Origin: Scenedesmus sp. ARA3
Lineage: Eukaryota > Chlorophyta > Chlorophyceae > Sphaeropleales > Scenedesmaceae
DNA: 64,000 bases
Assembly (NCBI GenBank): GCA_004335835.1
Contig: RWJK01001567.1
Coordinates: 99,632-163,631 of the forward strand
Direction: 5' to 3'
Positions within the stretch are counted from its first letter, which is position 1. Each line of letters opens with the position of its first letter. Of the stretch, positions 12,360 through 21,983 are shown in pieces. The notes under the pieces were generated by a model. That model searched no databases. It had not been told where the DNA came from and saw only the letters and a program-made list of their open reading frames with translations. The position numbers and the translations under genes are program-made.

Positions 12360-15300
12360 AGTTCAGCATCATGAGCATCATGAGCCAGGCTGCTGGCCAC
12401 GTCCCCGCAATGATCTCCGGCCGCGCCAGCCCAGGCTGCGGCAGCAGCAGCAACAGTGTGACACTTGGTGCGTTATAGAAATGCCATGCAACAGGAGCAG
12501 CAGCAGCAGCAGCAGCGGCGGCAGCGCACGATGCTGCAAGCAAGTCTGCCCTCGTGCTAGACCACCCGTCTGGACATCACAAAGACCAAGCATGTTTGAC
12601 TCTTTGTGCTTACACTGTCTTCAGCTGGTGCCAAGACCCACACAGACCTGCGTTCAGCCAAACTCAACAATCAACGCTGCACTGGACCTATTAAGCTCAC
12701 AACATGCCGCACCTTGGCTGTGACTGCCTCCATCGCCTTGCGCTGGAACTTCTCTGCCGCGTCCTTGTTGTGCTGCACGTTCCATGCCACAGCAGCCTGG
12801 CGCATCAGCTGCTCAGCCTCCTCCTCGGCAGGGCTCAGCTGCGGCTCTGCGCATATACAAGTGCATATACAAGCAGATTAGAAACAAAAAATGTCCGGGA
12901 AAGTCAAGAGCAGCACTGATGCAAGGCGCATCAGCTGCTCAGCCTCCTCCTCGGCAGGGCTCAGCTGCAGCTCTGCGTACAAAATATGAGGATCACAGAT
13001 AACAGCATGAGAAAGGTGGAAGCAGCAGTTGTGGGAGGCGCAACAGCGGCTCAGCCTCCTCCTCAGAAGGGCTCAGCTGGGGCTCTGCGTACATAGTAGC
13101 AGACAGGTGGACAAACATAGTCTGTGGTGAGGGTGCCTGAAACAGTGCGTCGGCTACTCAGCCTCCTCCTCGGCAGGGCTCAGCTGCGGATACACAGTTG
13201 AAATGAGGATACAAATGAGTGCGATGGACGACTAGATTGCAGCAGCGGTCCTGGAGAGGGTTGCACGCAATGAGAGGCGAAAAAATGATGCTCCCCTAAC
13301 ACGTGCCCCCCGACCCTTGACTTGGAAAAGTAACACAAAGCAACAGCATTCAAATGCGCACCCTCAGCCGCCTGCTGCTCAAACAGCACCACGTTGCCAT
13401 CATCATCCAACATGCCGATGTCTTGGCCCGAATCGTCCAGCACACGGCAACCAGCACCCCACAATGAAATTTACACAAAAGTAACATCATTAAAATCCTC
13501 ACCCTCAGCCGCCTGCTGCTCAAACAGCACCACGTTGCCATCATCGTCCAGCATGCCGATCTCCTGGCCCGCATCATCCAGCACACAACAACCAGCGCCC
13601 ACACTAAAAAGTAACACAAAAGTAACATCATTCAAACGCGCACCCTCAGCTGCCTGCTGCTCAAACAGCACCACGATGCCATCGTCGTCCAGCATGCCGA
13701 TTTCCTGGCCCGCATCGTCCAGCACACGGCAACCAGCACCCCACAAAGAAATAACACAAAAGTAACATCATTCAAACGCGCACCCTCAGCTGCCTGCTGC
13801 TCAAACAGCACCACGTTGCCATCATCATCCAGCATGCCAATTTCCTGGCCCGCATCGTCCAGCACGCGGCCGTCTGCGTGCAGCGTGCCCAGCGTGTTGC
13901 CTGCCTCATCAACAACGGGCAGCGTCTCGCCCTCTGCCAGCTCAATCAGGCCCTCGCCATCCTGCAAGCAAGCACAATCAGATTATGTTGTTGTCAATAT
14001 GCTGGATTAGAAGAATCATCAGCCTTTCCTCCCACTGGCAGGCTCTTGCTTTAGGCCAGCATGAGGCCGGCTGTATCCTGCAAGCTAGTCAACAAGGAAA
14101 CACAGCAGTGCATGATGGTGTGTCAGCAGGTGCAGCGTGCCCAGCGGTGTTGCCTGCCTCATCCACCCATGGCAGCGTCCCGCCCTCTGCCAGCTCTATC
14201 AGGCCCTCGCCCTCCTGCAAGCAAGCACAGTCAGAATAAATGCTTGTCAGCATGCTAGATTACAAGAATCATCAGCCTTCCTAACCACTGGCAGGCACTT
14301 GCTCCTAGCCAGCATGATGAACTCTGCATCCTGCAAGCAGATGGACAAGAAGACATATTGCAGTGCACAATGGCTTGTCAGCAGGTGCAGCGTGCCCAGC
14401 GTGTTGCCTGCCTCGTCGACCACAGGCAGCGTCTCGCCCTCGGCCAGCTCAATCAGACCCTCGCCGTCCTGCAAGCAAGTTGGTCAACAAGAAAAACACA
14501 GAAGTGCATCATGGCTTGTCAGCATGTGCAGTGTGCCCAGCGTGTTGCCTGCCTCATCAACCACTGGCAGCGTCTCGCCCTCTGCCAGCTCAATCAAGCC
14601 CTCGCCGTCCTGCAAGCAGGCAAGCAATATGTGTGTGAGGTGCTATAGTACAAGCACCATATGCTTTTCACCACTGGCAGGCTCTTGCTCTTCGCCTGCA
14701 TGAGGCCCGCTGCATCCTGCAAGCTAGTTAACAAGAAGACATATTGCAGCGCATCACGGTGCGTCAGCAGGTGCAGCGTGCCCAGCGTGTTGCCTGCCTC
14801 GTCAACCACAGGCAGCGTCTCACCCTCTGCCAGCTCAATCAGGCCCTCGCCATCCTGCAAGCAAACACAGTCGAATCAAATGCGTGTAAGTATGCTAGAG
14901 TACAAGATTTCTCCTTTCCAACCACAGGCAGGTTTTTGCTCTTGGCCAGCATGATGCCCGCTGCATCCTGCAAGCAAGTTGGTCAACACAAGAAAACACA
15001 GCAGTGCATCATGGCTTGTCAGCAGGTGCAGCGTGCCCAGCGTGTTGCCTGCCTCGTCCACCACTGGCAGCGTCTCACCCTCTGCCAGCTCAATCAGGCC
15101 CTCGCCATCCTGCAAGCAAATCAGGCAAAATGATATTGAGATTCAACGCAGCATTGCCTGCCTCGTCCACCACTGGCAGCGTCTCGCCCTCTGCCAGATC
15201 AATCAGTCCCTCGCCGTCCTGCAAGCAGATGAGCAGTGCAAGCATGTTGATAAAACATAGTACAGATGCCCAACCCATCGACCACATGCAGGGTCTCCCC

Positions 15301-17469
15301 TTCAGCCAGCTCAATCAGCCGTTCGCCGTCCTGCAAGCAAGCACAATAAGAATAAATGCTTGTCAGTATGCTGGATTAGAATAATCATAAGCCATTCCAA
15401 CCACTGGCAGGCTCTTGCTCTTGGCTAGCATGATCAACTCTGCATCCTGCAAGCAGATAGAACGGCAGACATACAGCAGCGCATCATGGCTTGTCAGCAG
15501 GTGCAGCGTGCCCAGCGTGTTGCCTGCCTCGTCAACCACTGGCAGCGTCTCGCCCTCTGCCAGCTCAATCAGGCCCTCGCCATCCTGCAAACAGATGAAG
15601 CATGACGCAGCAGAAGTGTGTTAGGGCAGGTAGATGCCTCGGCCGCTACAGGCAGGCTCTCTGCCAGCTCTATCAGACCCTTGCCGTCCTGCAAGCAGGC
15701 ACAGTCAAAGTGAATGCTTGTAAGCATGCTGGAGTTGAGCAATTAGATGCATCAGCCTTTCCAACCACGGGGCAGTTGTTGCTCTTCGCCAGCATGATGC
15801 CCGCTGCTTCCTGCAAGCTCAAACTCACCTCGCCATCTGCCTCCTCTGCTGCTGCTCCCTCGGCATCGTCAGCAGCTGCTGCCGCTGCCTCCTCTGCAGC
15901 AGGTGCTGCTGCTTCAGCTGCTGCTGCTGCCTCCGGCACTGCAGCTGGCTCTTCAACTGCTGCTGCTGCTGGCTCCTCTGCTGCTGCTGGTGCTGCGTCC
16001 TGAGTAGCTACTGGCTCCTCTACTGCTGATGATGCTGGCTCCTGTGCTGCTGCTGGTGCAGGTGTGGCTTCTGCTGCAGGAGCTGCTGCTGCTGCTGCAG
16101 GTGCAGGAGTGACAGGTGCTGCAGGCTCATCAGCCACCTCTGCTGCTGCTGCTGCTGCTGGGGCTGCTGCCTCAGGCTCTGCTGCTGCTGCTACTGGTGC
16201 TGCTGCTGCTGCTGGTGGTGGTGCAGCAACCTCCTGTGCTGCTGGAGCTGCTGGTGGTGCTGCAGCAACAGGCTCTACTACTGCAGGTGCTGCTGCTGCT
16301 GGGGCTGCTGCTGCTGGGGCTGCTGCTGCTACAGCGGCAGGCATAGCTGCAGCTGCAGCTGGCACGCCGTTTGCAACTGGCGCTGCAGCAGCCTCAACCA
16401 CAGGTGCAGCAGCGGGTTTCGGTGCTGCAGGCTTCGCTGCTGGTGCTGCTGGCGCGGCTGCTGCCTTGGGCTTAGCCACAGGCGCTGGTGCTGCGTCTGT
16501 GGCGGCAGGAGCTGCTGCTGCTGCTGCTGCTGCAGGTGTTGCTGCTGCTGCTGCCCTCCTGCTTGCTGCGCCACCAGTTGAGGAGCTGCGTGATGCAGGC
16601 CTGCTGCTGCTGCCAGTGCCTGAGCTGCTCCTGCGGGCTGTGCTGCTGCTGTGGGTGCCGGCTGCCTTGGCTGCGCCACCACCGCTGCTGCTGGTCCTGC
16701 AAGCGGGAGCAGTACAAAGGGCGAAGTGCAAGAAGCAGTACATGGCGGTACAGTTGAGCGGTGAGCAGCAGGTGGTCATGCTTAAAGTCAGGTGGCTATT
16801 GCCAGGGCCGTGTGCAGCATCTGCATGTTGATAGCTGTTTAACCAGGATATGTTAGAGCTGATTGTGCAGGGAATGGGTGCTATTTGTGGCTCATGCAGC
16901 TGCTGCAGCAGCAGCCGCCAGCTAGCCTGACAGCCTGACGCAACCTGACAGCAATAGCTGCCAATTTTCGCCCAAAACATATGCCCCATTGGCGCAGCTG
17001 CAGGTTTCAGACCGCGTTCAAGACGTCTGCTGCAGATAGTCCAAGTAGCTGTGTTAAGGAGTTGACTCGATGCACTGCAATTGCTGTAAAATCAGGGTCC
17101 CCACCTGGTTGGTGCCTTGGCGCTGCCTGCCTTTGCAGCTGGCCTTGCAGCTGCTGCTGGCCTGCTGGATGCTTTCTTAGCCGGCTCGGGTGCTGCTTTC
17201 TTGCCTGACATCATCACTCCCACGCCTGCTGCAATCACGGTGACCGCTGCTACTGCCGCACCAGCAATCAGGCCTACATTGGGGCCGGACTTGGCCTGCT
17301 TGGCGGCTGGCGCCTTCTTAGCAGCGACGGGAGTCGGCTTGTAGATAGGTGCAGGGCGAGGTGCAACTTCAACAGGCGTGAGGGCTGCATCTGGTGCGGG
17401 TGCGACCGCTGGTGTGTCGTGTGCCAGAGGCTGCTGCAGTGCAGCAGGGGCTGGTGTTGAGGATGCCAT
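8005..17469 (-). CDS. Membrane-anchored TPR-repeat protein (kinesin-light-chain-like repeats)
   Basis: Thirteen exons join in phase: 17469-17105, 16696-15829, 13961-13784, 12846-12713, 12318-12217, 11903-11844, 11322-11221, 10744-10577, 10380-10213, 10009-9895, 9216 into the gap, 8621-8497 and 8180-8005, giving about 911 aa. The start ATG (MASSTPAP) opens a Pro/Ala-rich segment; residues about 50-72 form one hydrophobic helix (VGLIAGAAVAAVTVIAAGVG), then comes an Ala/Pro/Glu linker of about 290 residues. An acidic cassette follows (LPVVDEAGNTLGTLHADG, VLDDAGQEIGMLDDDGNVV). The rest is helical TPR-like sequence (GKQLHQKAMDVALQHFGVAH, FDRAVEVLQGAHALAVDKFG, WGDALVWAEKALSLMQQMAG) ending in a basic tail. 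TPR proteins are usually scaffolds; no partner is evident. If exon 11 ends as its copy at 8826 does, the frame closes exactly across the N gap. Confidence 0.75.
8208..8233. repeat. (CAG)n run inside the last TPR intron
   Basis: Eight or nine CAG units, reading CTG on the gene strand. On the minus strand it lies about 25-50 bases upstream of the acceptor of the last exon. Confidence 0.85.
8280..8366 (-). repeat. 3'-side copy of part of TPR exon 8621-8497
   Basis: SLMQQMAGVKVHHALEPFYA repeats the SLMQQMAGVKVHPALEPFFA segment of the exon. It lies downstream in gene orientation. Confidence 0.85.
8838..8894 (-). repeat. 57-base perfect repeat, left side of the N gap
   Basis: Identical to 9054-9110. 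It encodes GPVNQSGVMLARTLADVLG and runs on to a gtgagt donor at 8825, so it fits a last-half copy of exon 11. An assembly duplication at the gap is the alternative. Confidence 0.9.
8895..9053. other. Assembly gap (159 N)
   Basis: Run of undetermined bases inside TPR exon 11 or its following intron. The true end of that exon is hidden here. Confidence 0.99.
9330..9655 (-). repeat. Three upstream copies of the first half of TPR exon 11
   Basis: SAMAALATCHRQAGN with its preceding acceptor recurs at about 9331-9372, 9450-9508 and 9597-9650. All are upstream of the full exon in gene orientation. Confidence 0.9.
9752..9800 (-). repeat. 3'-edge copy of TPR exon 10009-9895
   Basis: TLAMDKFREGTPEAC followed by gtgagt repeats the exon end ALAVDKFGEETPEAC. 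It lies downstream in gene orientation. Confidence 0.85.
10800..11000 (-). repeat. Two upstream copies of the first half of TPR exon 10744-10577
   Basis: GKQLHQKAMDLALQHFGVAHTS (about 10807-10873) and GKQLHQKAMDMALQHFGVAHAS (about 10933-10999) repeat the exon start with its acceptor. Adjacent intron sequence (caaaagctgttac) is copied too. Confidence 0.9.
11360..11755 (-). repeat. Four upstream copies of the first half of TPR exon 11322-11221
   Basis: VALDAAEAGGQHALYIKLSNN is repeated at a spacing of about 105-115 bases, each unit ending in the same aatgcagaggatacatgtgag stretch. Copies are nearly identical, so this array is younger than most others here. Confidence 0.9.
11995..12160 (-). repeat. 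Two downstream copies of the 3' half of TPR exon 12318-12217
   Basis: LYASDKLVDAKEALQ (about 12105-12155) and LYASDKLVDATGALQ (about 11999-12047) repeat the exon end LYASDKLVDAKGALQ with its donor. A short first-half copy (PGLARPEIIAG) lies upstream at about 12405-12440. Confidence 0.9.
12905..13190 (-). repeat. Upstream copies of the first half of TPR exon 12846-12713
   Basis: The QLSPAEEEAEQLMR-coding start recurs at about 12925-12973, 13045-13087 and 13150-13188, increasingly decayed with distance from the full exon. Confidence 0.85.
13345..13745 (-). repeat. Array of 3'-half copies of acidic cassette exon 13961-13784
   Basis: VLDDAGQEIGMLDDDGNVVL followed by FEQQAAEG and a donor recurs three times downstream of the full exon in gene orientation. 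Centres are near 13400, 13540 and 13690, with about 130-base spacing. Confidence 0.9.
14030..15800 (-). repeat. Large array of 5'-half copies of acidic cassette exon
   Basis: Some eight to ten units begin with a tgcag acceptor and encode DGEGLIELAEGETLPVVDEA followed by GNTLGTLH. They alternate with a related unit encoding DAAGIMLAKSKSLPVV. All are upstream of the single full exon at 13961-13784. Several keep an intact acceptor and frame, so mutually exclusive splicing is possible. Confidence 0.9.
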
Positions 17470-17997
17470 TGAGACGATTTTTGAAATGTAGACGTCTGGA
17501 TATCCAAGGCAGCGATGCAGGGCTGCCAGTGGCACGCAATTGAATGGTGGGCGACAGGCAACTAGGGTGATGGGTGGGTCAATGTTGCACGTTCTTGCCC
17601 TGTCTGTGCGAAGAAACACCAACGCACTGCTGGAATCTTCCTTGCATGTGAATGGGCTCACTGGTTCTACCACCTCGCGCAAAGCCCGAAGTTAACTTTC
17701 CTCATGTCGCACACCAGATTGCTGTTCGACTGCTGTTGTGTGCTTATTTGTGGTAGAACGTGTGAACTGTATCATCTTAAAGATTGAAGTACAGCCTACT
17801 GTTGCTTCGCTGCTACCTTCCGGGACAGGCACCATCAGCCAGCCTCTTTTTCCAAGCACGCGCGGCCGTAGCTGTGCAATTTCACTGCTAGTTTTAAACA
17901 ACTTGCAGCTGTGCTGCCTCATATGCAGCTGCAATCAGCAGCACCAGCTGCTGCAGCAGCAGTAAGCAGACAGTCGAAAGGCAGCAGCTGCAGCAGC
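17470..17997. promoter_or_regulatory. Shared divergent promoter region
   Basis: The TPR gene (start 17469, minus) and the 222-aa gene (start 17998, plus) diverge from this 528-base interval. It is less repetitive than its surroundings. I see no convincing TATA element. Confidence 0.5.
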
Positions 17998-19446
17998 ATG
18001 CCCGGCAGCAAACCGATCGTGCTGTTTCTGTCTCTCGAAGACTGCAGCGAACAACTGCTAAAGGGCGTGCACGGCCAGCTACTGCATACTTTAGATGATC
18101 ACTGCACAGTGAAGCTCATCACTACTAAAAAGGAAGCTAGAGCAGCTTTGGAGGATCCACAAGTGCGGGTTGCAATTGCAAACGATAAGATGGCAGCAGT
18201 GGTCACCAAACCCTTCCTGCAACGAGGTGAACAAGCAGGAAGCTTTCTGCTGCGTGCACTGCAAGCAGAGCAACAGCCTGCTGCTGTTGTCACTGTAGCT
18301 GTTTGGGGTGCAGCAGCGCTGCAGTCCCATGCCCTACCATGCAGCTGAATCGCTGATGCTTTATCTTGTACATAAGGTGGCTGCTTCTGCTGCTGCTGCT
18401 GCTGCTGCTGCCGCTGCTGCTGCTGCTGCTGCTGCAGGTGGCACTGTGATCTACGCGGCCTGCTTTGCCAGCCAGACCTGCAGCGCTGACGTGGACGCTG
18501 CCTTCAAGGCAATGGGGCTGATGTGGCGCCACGGCTCCTACTACAGGTGCGCTTCAAATCATGTTTTATGGTGCTCACTCTATTTAGTTTCTGGCCTGGG
18601 ACCTTGTACCCACCCTTTCGTAGCTCTTGGCGTCTGAGATGGTGGTGCCAGGAGCCACAGGTGTTCGCCCCTCTCTCAAAGCAATGGGGCTGGTGTGGCG
18701 CCACGGCTCCTACTACAGGTGTGGCAGGCTGTGCATGTTGATTGTGCATATTGACGGTGCGTGCCGACTGAAGCATGTAACAGGACGTACAGTGTGGTTT
18801 TAATGGTTGATATGTGCTGCTGGATGTAAGTTGCCGGCCAGCACGTTCTTTGCAGCGCTGCAGATGCAGCAGATGCGACTTGGTTTCTGTATCAAAGGCG
18901 ACAATTATGGCAGGATGCTTTGCGCAGGACTCAACGTGCCAGCACACTGTTAGCAGTGGCAGCTCTGCTGCTCAGCTGGACTGTGGAAGCAACCTTCCAG
19001 CTGCTTATCACTCAGGACGCTGCATAGTGACGGCTAAGCAACGTACTAGCAGGCTACCTCCCACTTGTCACTGACAGCTGCTTGCTGCTGCTGGCACTGA
19101 TTGCACCCTGTGCAGGTCAGACTTCTACCCCACAGCAGCAGTCAGCTCACGCTTCAGCAGCAGCAGCAGCAGCTTGCCGCTGCCGTCGCGCTACAATTCA
19201 AAGGCAGTGCTGCTGCAGCACGTGCACCCCGAGCATCGCTGCTACTGCCCCACCAAGCGCTCGTTAATCCAATCACCGGTGCACCCTGCAGTACCAGTAG
19301 AAGATTTGTCAGAGGCAGCCGTGGCCTTTGCACCGATTGGCAGCAATGGCTGGGTGGGATATATAGGCAGTGTGTCATCTACATTGGATACCAGTGCAAT
19401 CATGCTGGCGATGGTGCATTGGGCCAGCAGGCAGCAGCAGGTCTGA
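17998..19446 (+). CDS. Uncharacterised 222-aa protein
   Basis: Three exons join in phase: 17998-18226, 18438-18546 and 19116-19446 (TGA). The start ATG gives MPGSKPIVLFLSLEDCSEQ. A beta-strand-like core (KPIVLFLSL) is followed by a helix, AAVVTKPFLQRGGTVIYAAC, the block GLMWRHGSYYRSDFYP, a short Ser run, then LPSRYNSKAVLLQHVHPEHR and a C-terminal GSNGWVGYIGSV...LAMVHW. The order of these blocks recalls an uncharacterised family I know mainly from fungi (GLxWxxGxYxR block, then a GxxGYxGDV-like end), which looks like a small alpha/beta fold; this is recollection, not a search. No catalytic residues can be named. The acceptor of exon 2 is formed directly by a CTG run. Alternative: a plant-lineage orphan. 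Confidence 0.7.
18385..18437 (+). repeat. (CTG)n run forming the acceptor of exon 2
   Basis: A CTG run of about 17 units with one CCG ends in gctgcag, which is the inferred 3' splice site of exon 18438-18546. Confidence 0.8.
18678..18722 (+). repeat. 3'-edge copy of exon 18438-18546
   Basis: KAMGLVWRHGSYYR followed by gtgtgg repeats the end of the exon (KAMGLMWRHGSYYR, gtgcgc). Confidence 0.9.
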
Positions 19447-20133
19447 GGCCATTACTTGAAGCGTCTTACACTGCGGCTGCGGAGCGCACCTGGCTGCAGA
19501 TGTAGCTGCGAGGTTGGTGTGTCGTTGCGCTAGTAGCAGCGAACAGCAGCAGTTGCTGCTGCTGCAGGTGGCTATTATTCTAGCTGTGCAGGTGCTGCCA
19601 TACATACACCTTCATTGCTGCAGCTAACCAGCAGTAACTCACTGTCATCATCATCTCAACCAACTACAGCAGCAGGAGCACAGTTGATTTGCTTGCGTGT
19701 GTACATGCATCTGCACTCTGGTCTGTGATGAGTTATCAGTTCGGCAGTACAGCACTGTGGCGCTCCTGCTGCAGGCGCGGGACCGTGCGCTCACGCACAA
19801 TCGACACGCACAATGCATCTATGCAGTTTTGGTCTGATTAGCGTACTGTGTCATGTTACTTCAGCAGTTCTGCAAGTTGCATGTTGCAGCGGCCTGCTGC
19901 ATGAGGTGGCAACTTATTTCGCTGCTGTTTTGTCTGGTTGTGGTGGGACCTGGCAGAGATTGATACATGTGTATTGGCTACAGTATGGTACCCTTTGGCA
20001 GGTTGCACACAGTATGCATGGCAGCAGCAGCAGCAGCACTGATCAGGAATCACCCAAGGTGGTTTGGGAGTGGCTCCCTCCTCTGGGTTGACCTCTTGCT
20101 AGAGAAACGTGTACTTGATTGATTGATTGGTAG

Positions 20134-20137
20134 CAGC

Positions 20138-20183
<46 letters not shown>
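20134..20183. repeat. (CAG)n run
   Basis: About 16 CAG/AGC units after a short (TGAT)n stretch, intergenic. Confidence 0.9.
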
Positions 20184-20184
<1 letters not shown>

Positions 20185-21112
20185 TGTGGCTGCCTTCCGA
20201 GTTGCATCCCGTGATTTGATGTCAACTGCTGGACCGTGTTGTGATGTCTGTAGTTCACCTGATTGGTTAGCCTGGGTCAGCAACGCACAGCAGTCCTTGT
20301 GAATGATTGGCCATGAGTGCCACCCAAATGCCACAACATATGTTGTGTGGCAGTCAAAACCATCACTGTTTGATGCGCCTGCACAAGCGGGTTATCTTTC
20401 AGGCAATTAGAATGCCTGCTTGCTGCACCTGCCCATGCTGTGGTGTGATGCAGGGCTTGCTGTCACGTTGCTTCATTCGTTAGTTGAATGTTGTATGGTG
20501 CTCTTTGGTACGCATGTGTCTTGTGTATATTTGACCTGCGCTGCCTGGGCAGGTTGCAACAAACCAGGTACACTGGTTTGTAGGTACTGTTACCAAATTT
20601 CAATGCAATGCAGTAGCAGTACATTGCTCATGAGCAGCATTGGAATGATTAGTCCATATTTGCATTGAGGGAAAGGCATGTCCAGGGCGCATACACTTTC
20701 ATGCGAGCGGCGTAGCTTGCCTGTGAGCCTTCGTCTTGATTAGATTCCGCAGCACAACTGTCACAGTGTATGTTCATTGAGTAGACGCTGCATTTGATTT
20801 GAGCTTTGAGGCCTGGAGAATGAGCAACGTTGGAAGTTGGCTTCCAGACATTTGGTGGTGGGGTGGCCTGCAGAATGGGTTGTATGGGCCCCGCAGCTAC
20901 CTTGACCATTCTGCATAATGCAAGTATTGTTGACGCAACGGTGCATTCACAACACTGCCTGTGTTTCTCTGTCTGTGCCGGCCTAACTAGCTGGAGTTGC
21001 TTGCAGTGCAGGGGCATGCAGTGGTGGACGTGTTATTTGAGAGACGCTAGTTGCATGCGGGGTCCTGGCAACATATGAGGCACGACGAGATGCACACATG
21101 GTCTGAGACACC

Positions 21113-21167
21113 TGGTCTTTGCAGTGGGTAACATTGATGGTTAACATGATGATGATGATGGTCTTTG
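21113..21167 (+). mobile_element. 37-base (ATG)n-tailed insertion with 9-base direct repeats
   Basis: The 9-mer tggtctttg occurs at 21113-21121 and 21159-21167. Between them lies a 37-base piece ending in gttaacatgatgatgatga. The end resembles the insertions at 40308 and 47340. It is consistent with a drastically truncated non-LTR or SINE 3' end with target-site duplication. Confidence 0.5.
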
Positions 21168-21643
21168 GATGCTGGGTATGCATACCCCGACTTGGCGTGT
21201 GGCTGTAGGCCTGGCAGGCAGAGGTTTGCCGCTGATTCTCCAGCAAGCGCGTTGCTGTTTTTTTGTGTGAGCCTTGATCGACTAGCGTCTGCTTCAGCAT
21301 TGCTGGTGGAACACATCATCTCGGAAATGCAATTGCGCTGCAACCCACCTTGTGCAGCTCTTGTACAGCTACAGCGTCAAACCTCGCCCTTTTGCTGTCT
21401 TCATGCGCTTGATTCAACTATATTCAAGACAGGTATTTATTCAGCGGACATTTCCGCTGCCTGTCATGCGTCAGACAGGACGTACCGCCCCGTCACTCAC
21501 CATGGGCACTGACACAAGAGCGGGCGGGCACCTATGCGAAGAGCAACGCATGCCTGCACGACTCCATCCGACAAAAGAATTGTTGAAACAAATTCAAAGT
21601 TATTGAATCAACAGCAATAGCACATACACGCACAAAGCACACC

Positions 21644-21941
21644 ATGCGTTCCGCAGTTGCGGTAATCCTGCTGCTTTGCGCGGCAAGCGTCTCAGCATAC
21701 CCACTCATCTGGGCGGGCATCTCACAAGACTGCGCTGCGATTCCAGCAAACGGCTATGGCCCACACGAGGCGCCCGCGGCTGACGAGTGAGCAGTACATG
21801 CTGGGCGCAGCAGTACGGCAGAGGGCTGTGATCGACAGGGCAGCGATAGCCGCAGTCAGCAGCAAAATATTTCGACGAGCAACATAGCAGCAGACGTGGC
21901 TCGCAGCCGCGTGCAGCCAGTAAAATCATCAGCTGCAAAAG

Positions 21942-21983
<42 letters not shown>

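Larger units (their letters stand above)
19447..21643. other. Intergenic interval with no recognised gene
   Basis: It holds the 3' flank of the 222-aa gene and the promoter side of the secreted-protein gene. It contains a CAG run (20134-20183) and the small retro-type insertion at 21122-21158. Confidence 0.55.

Noticed and set aside
15840..16690. Long frames on the opposite strand and in other frames of the Ala/Pro-rich TPR exon
   Set aside because: They arise because GCT/GCA/CTG repeats are open in several frames. Only the minus frame joins its neighbours in phase.
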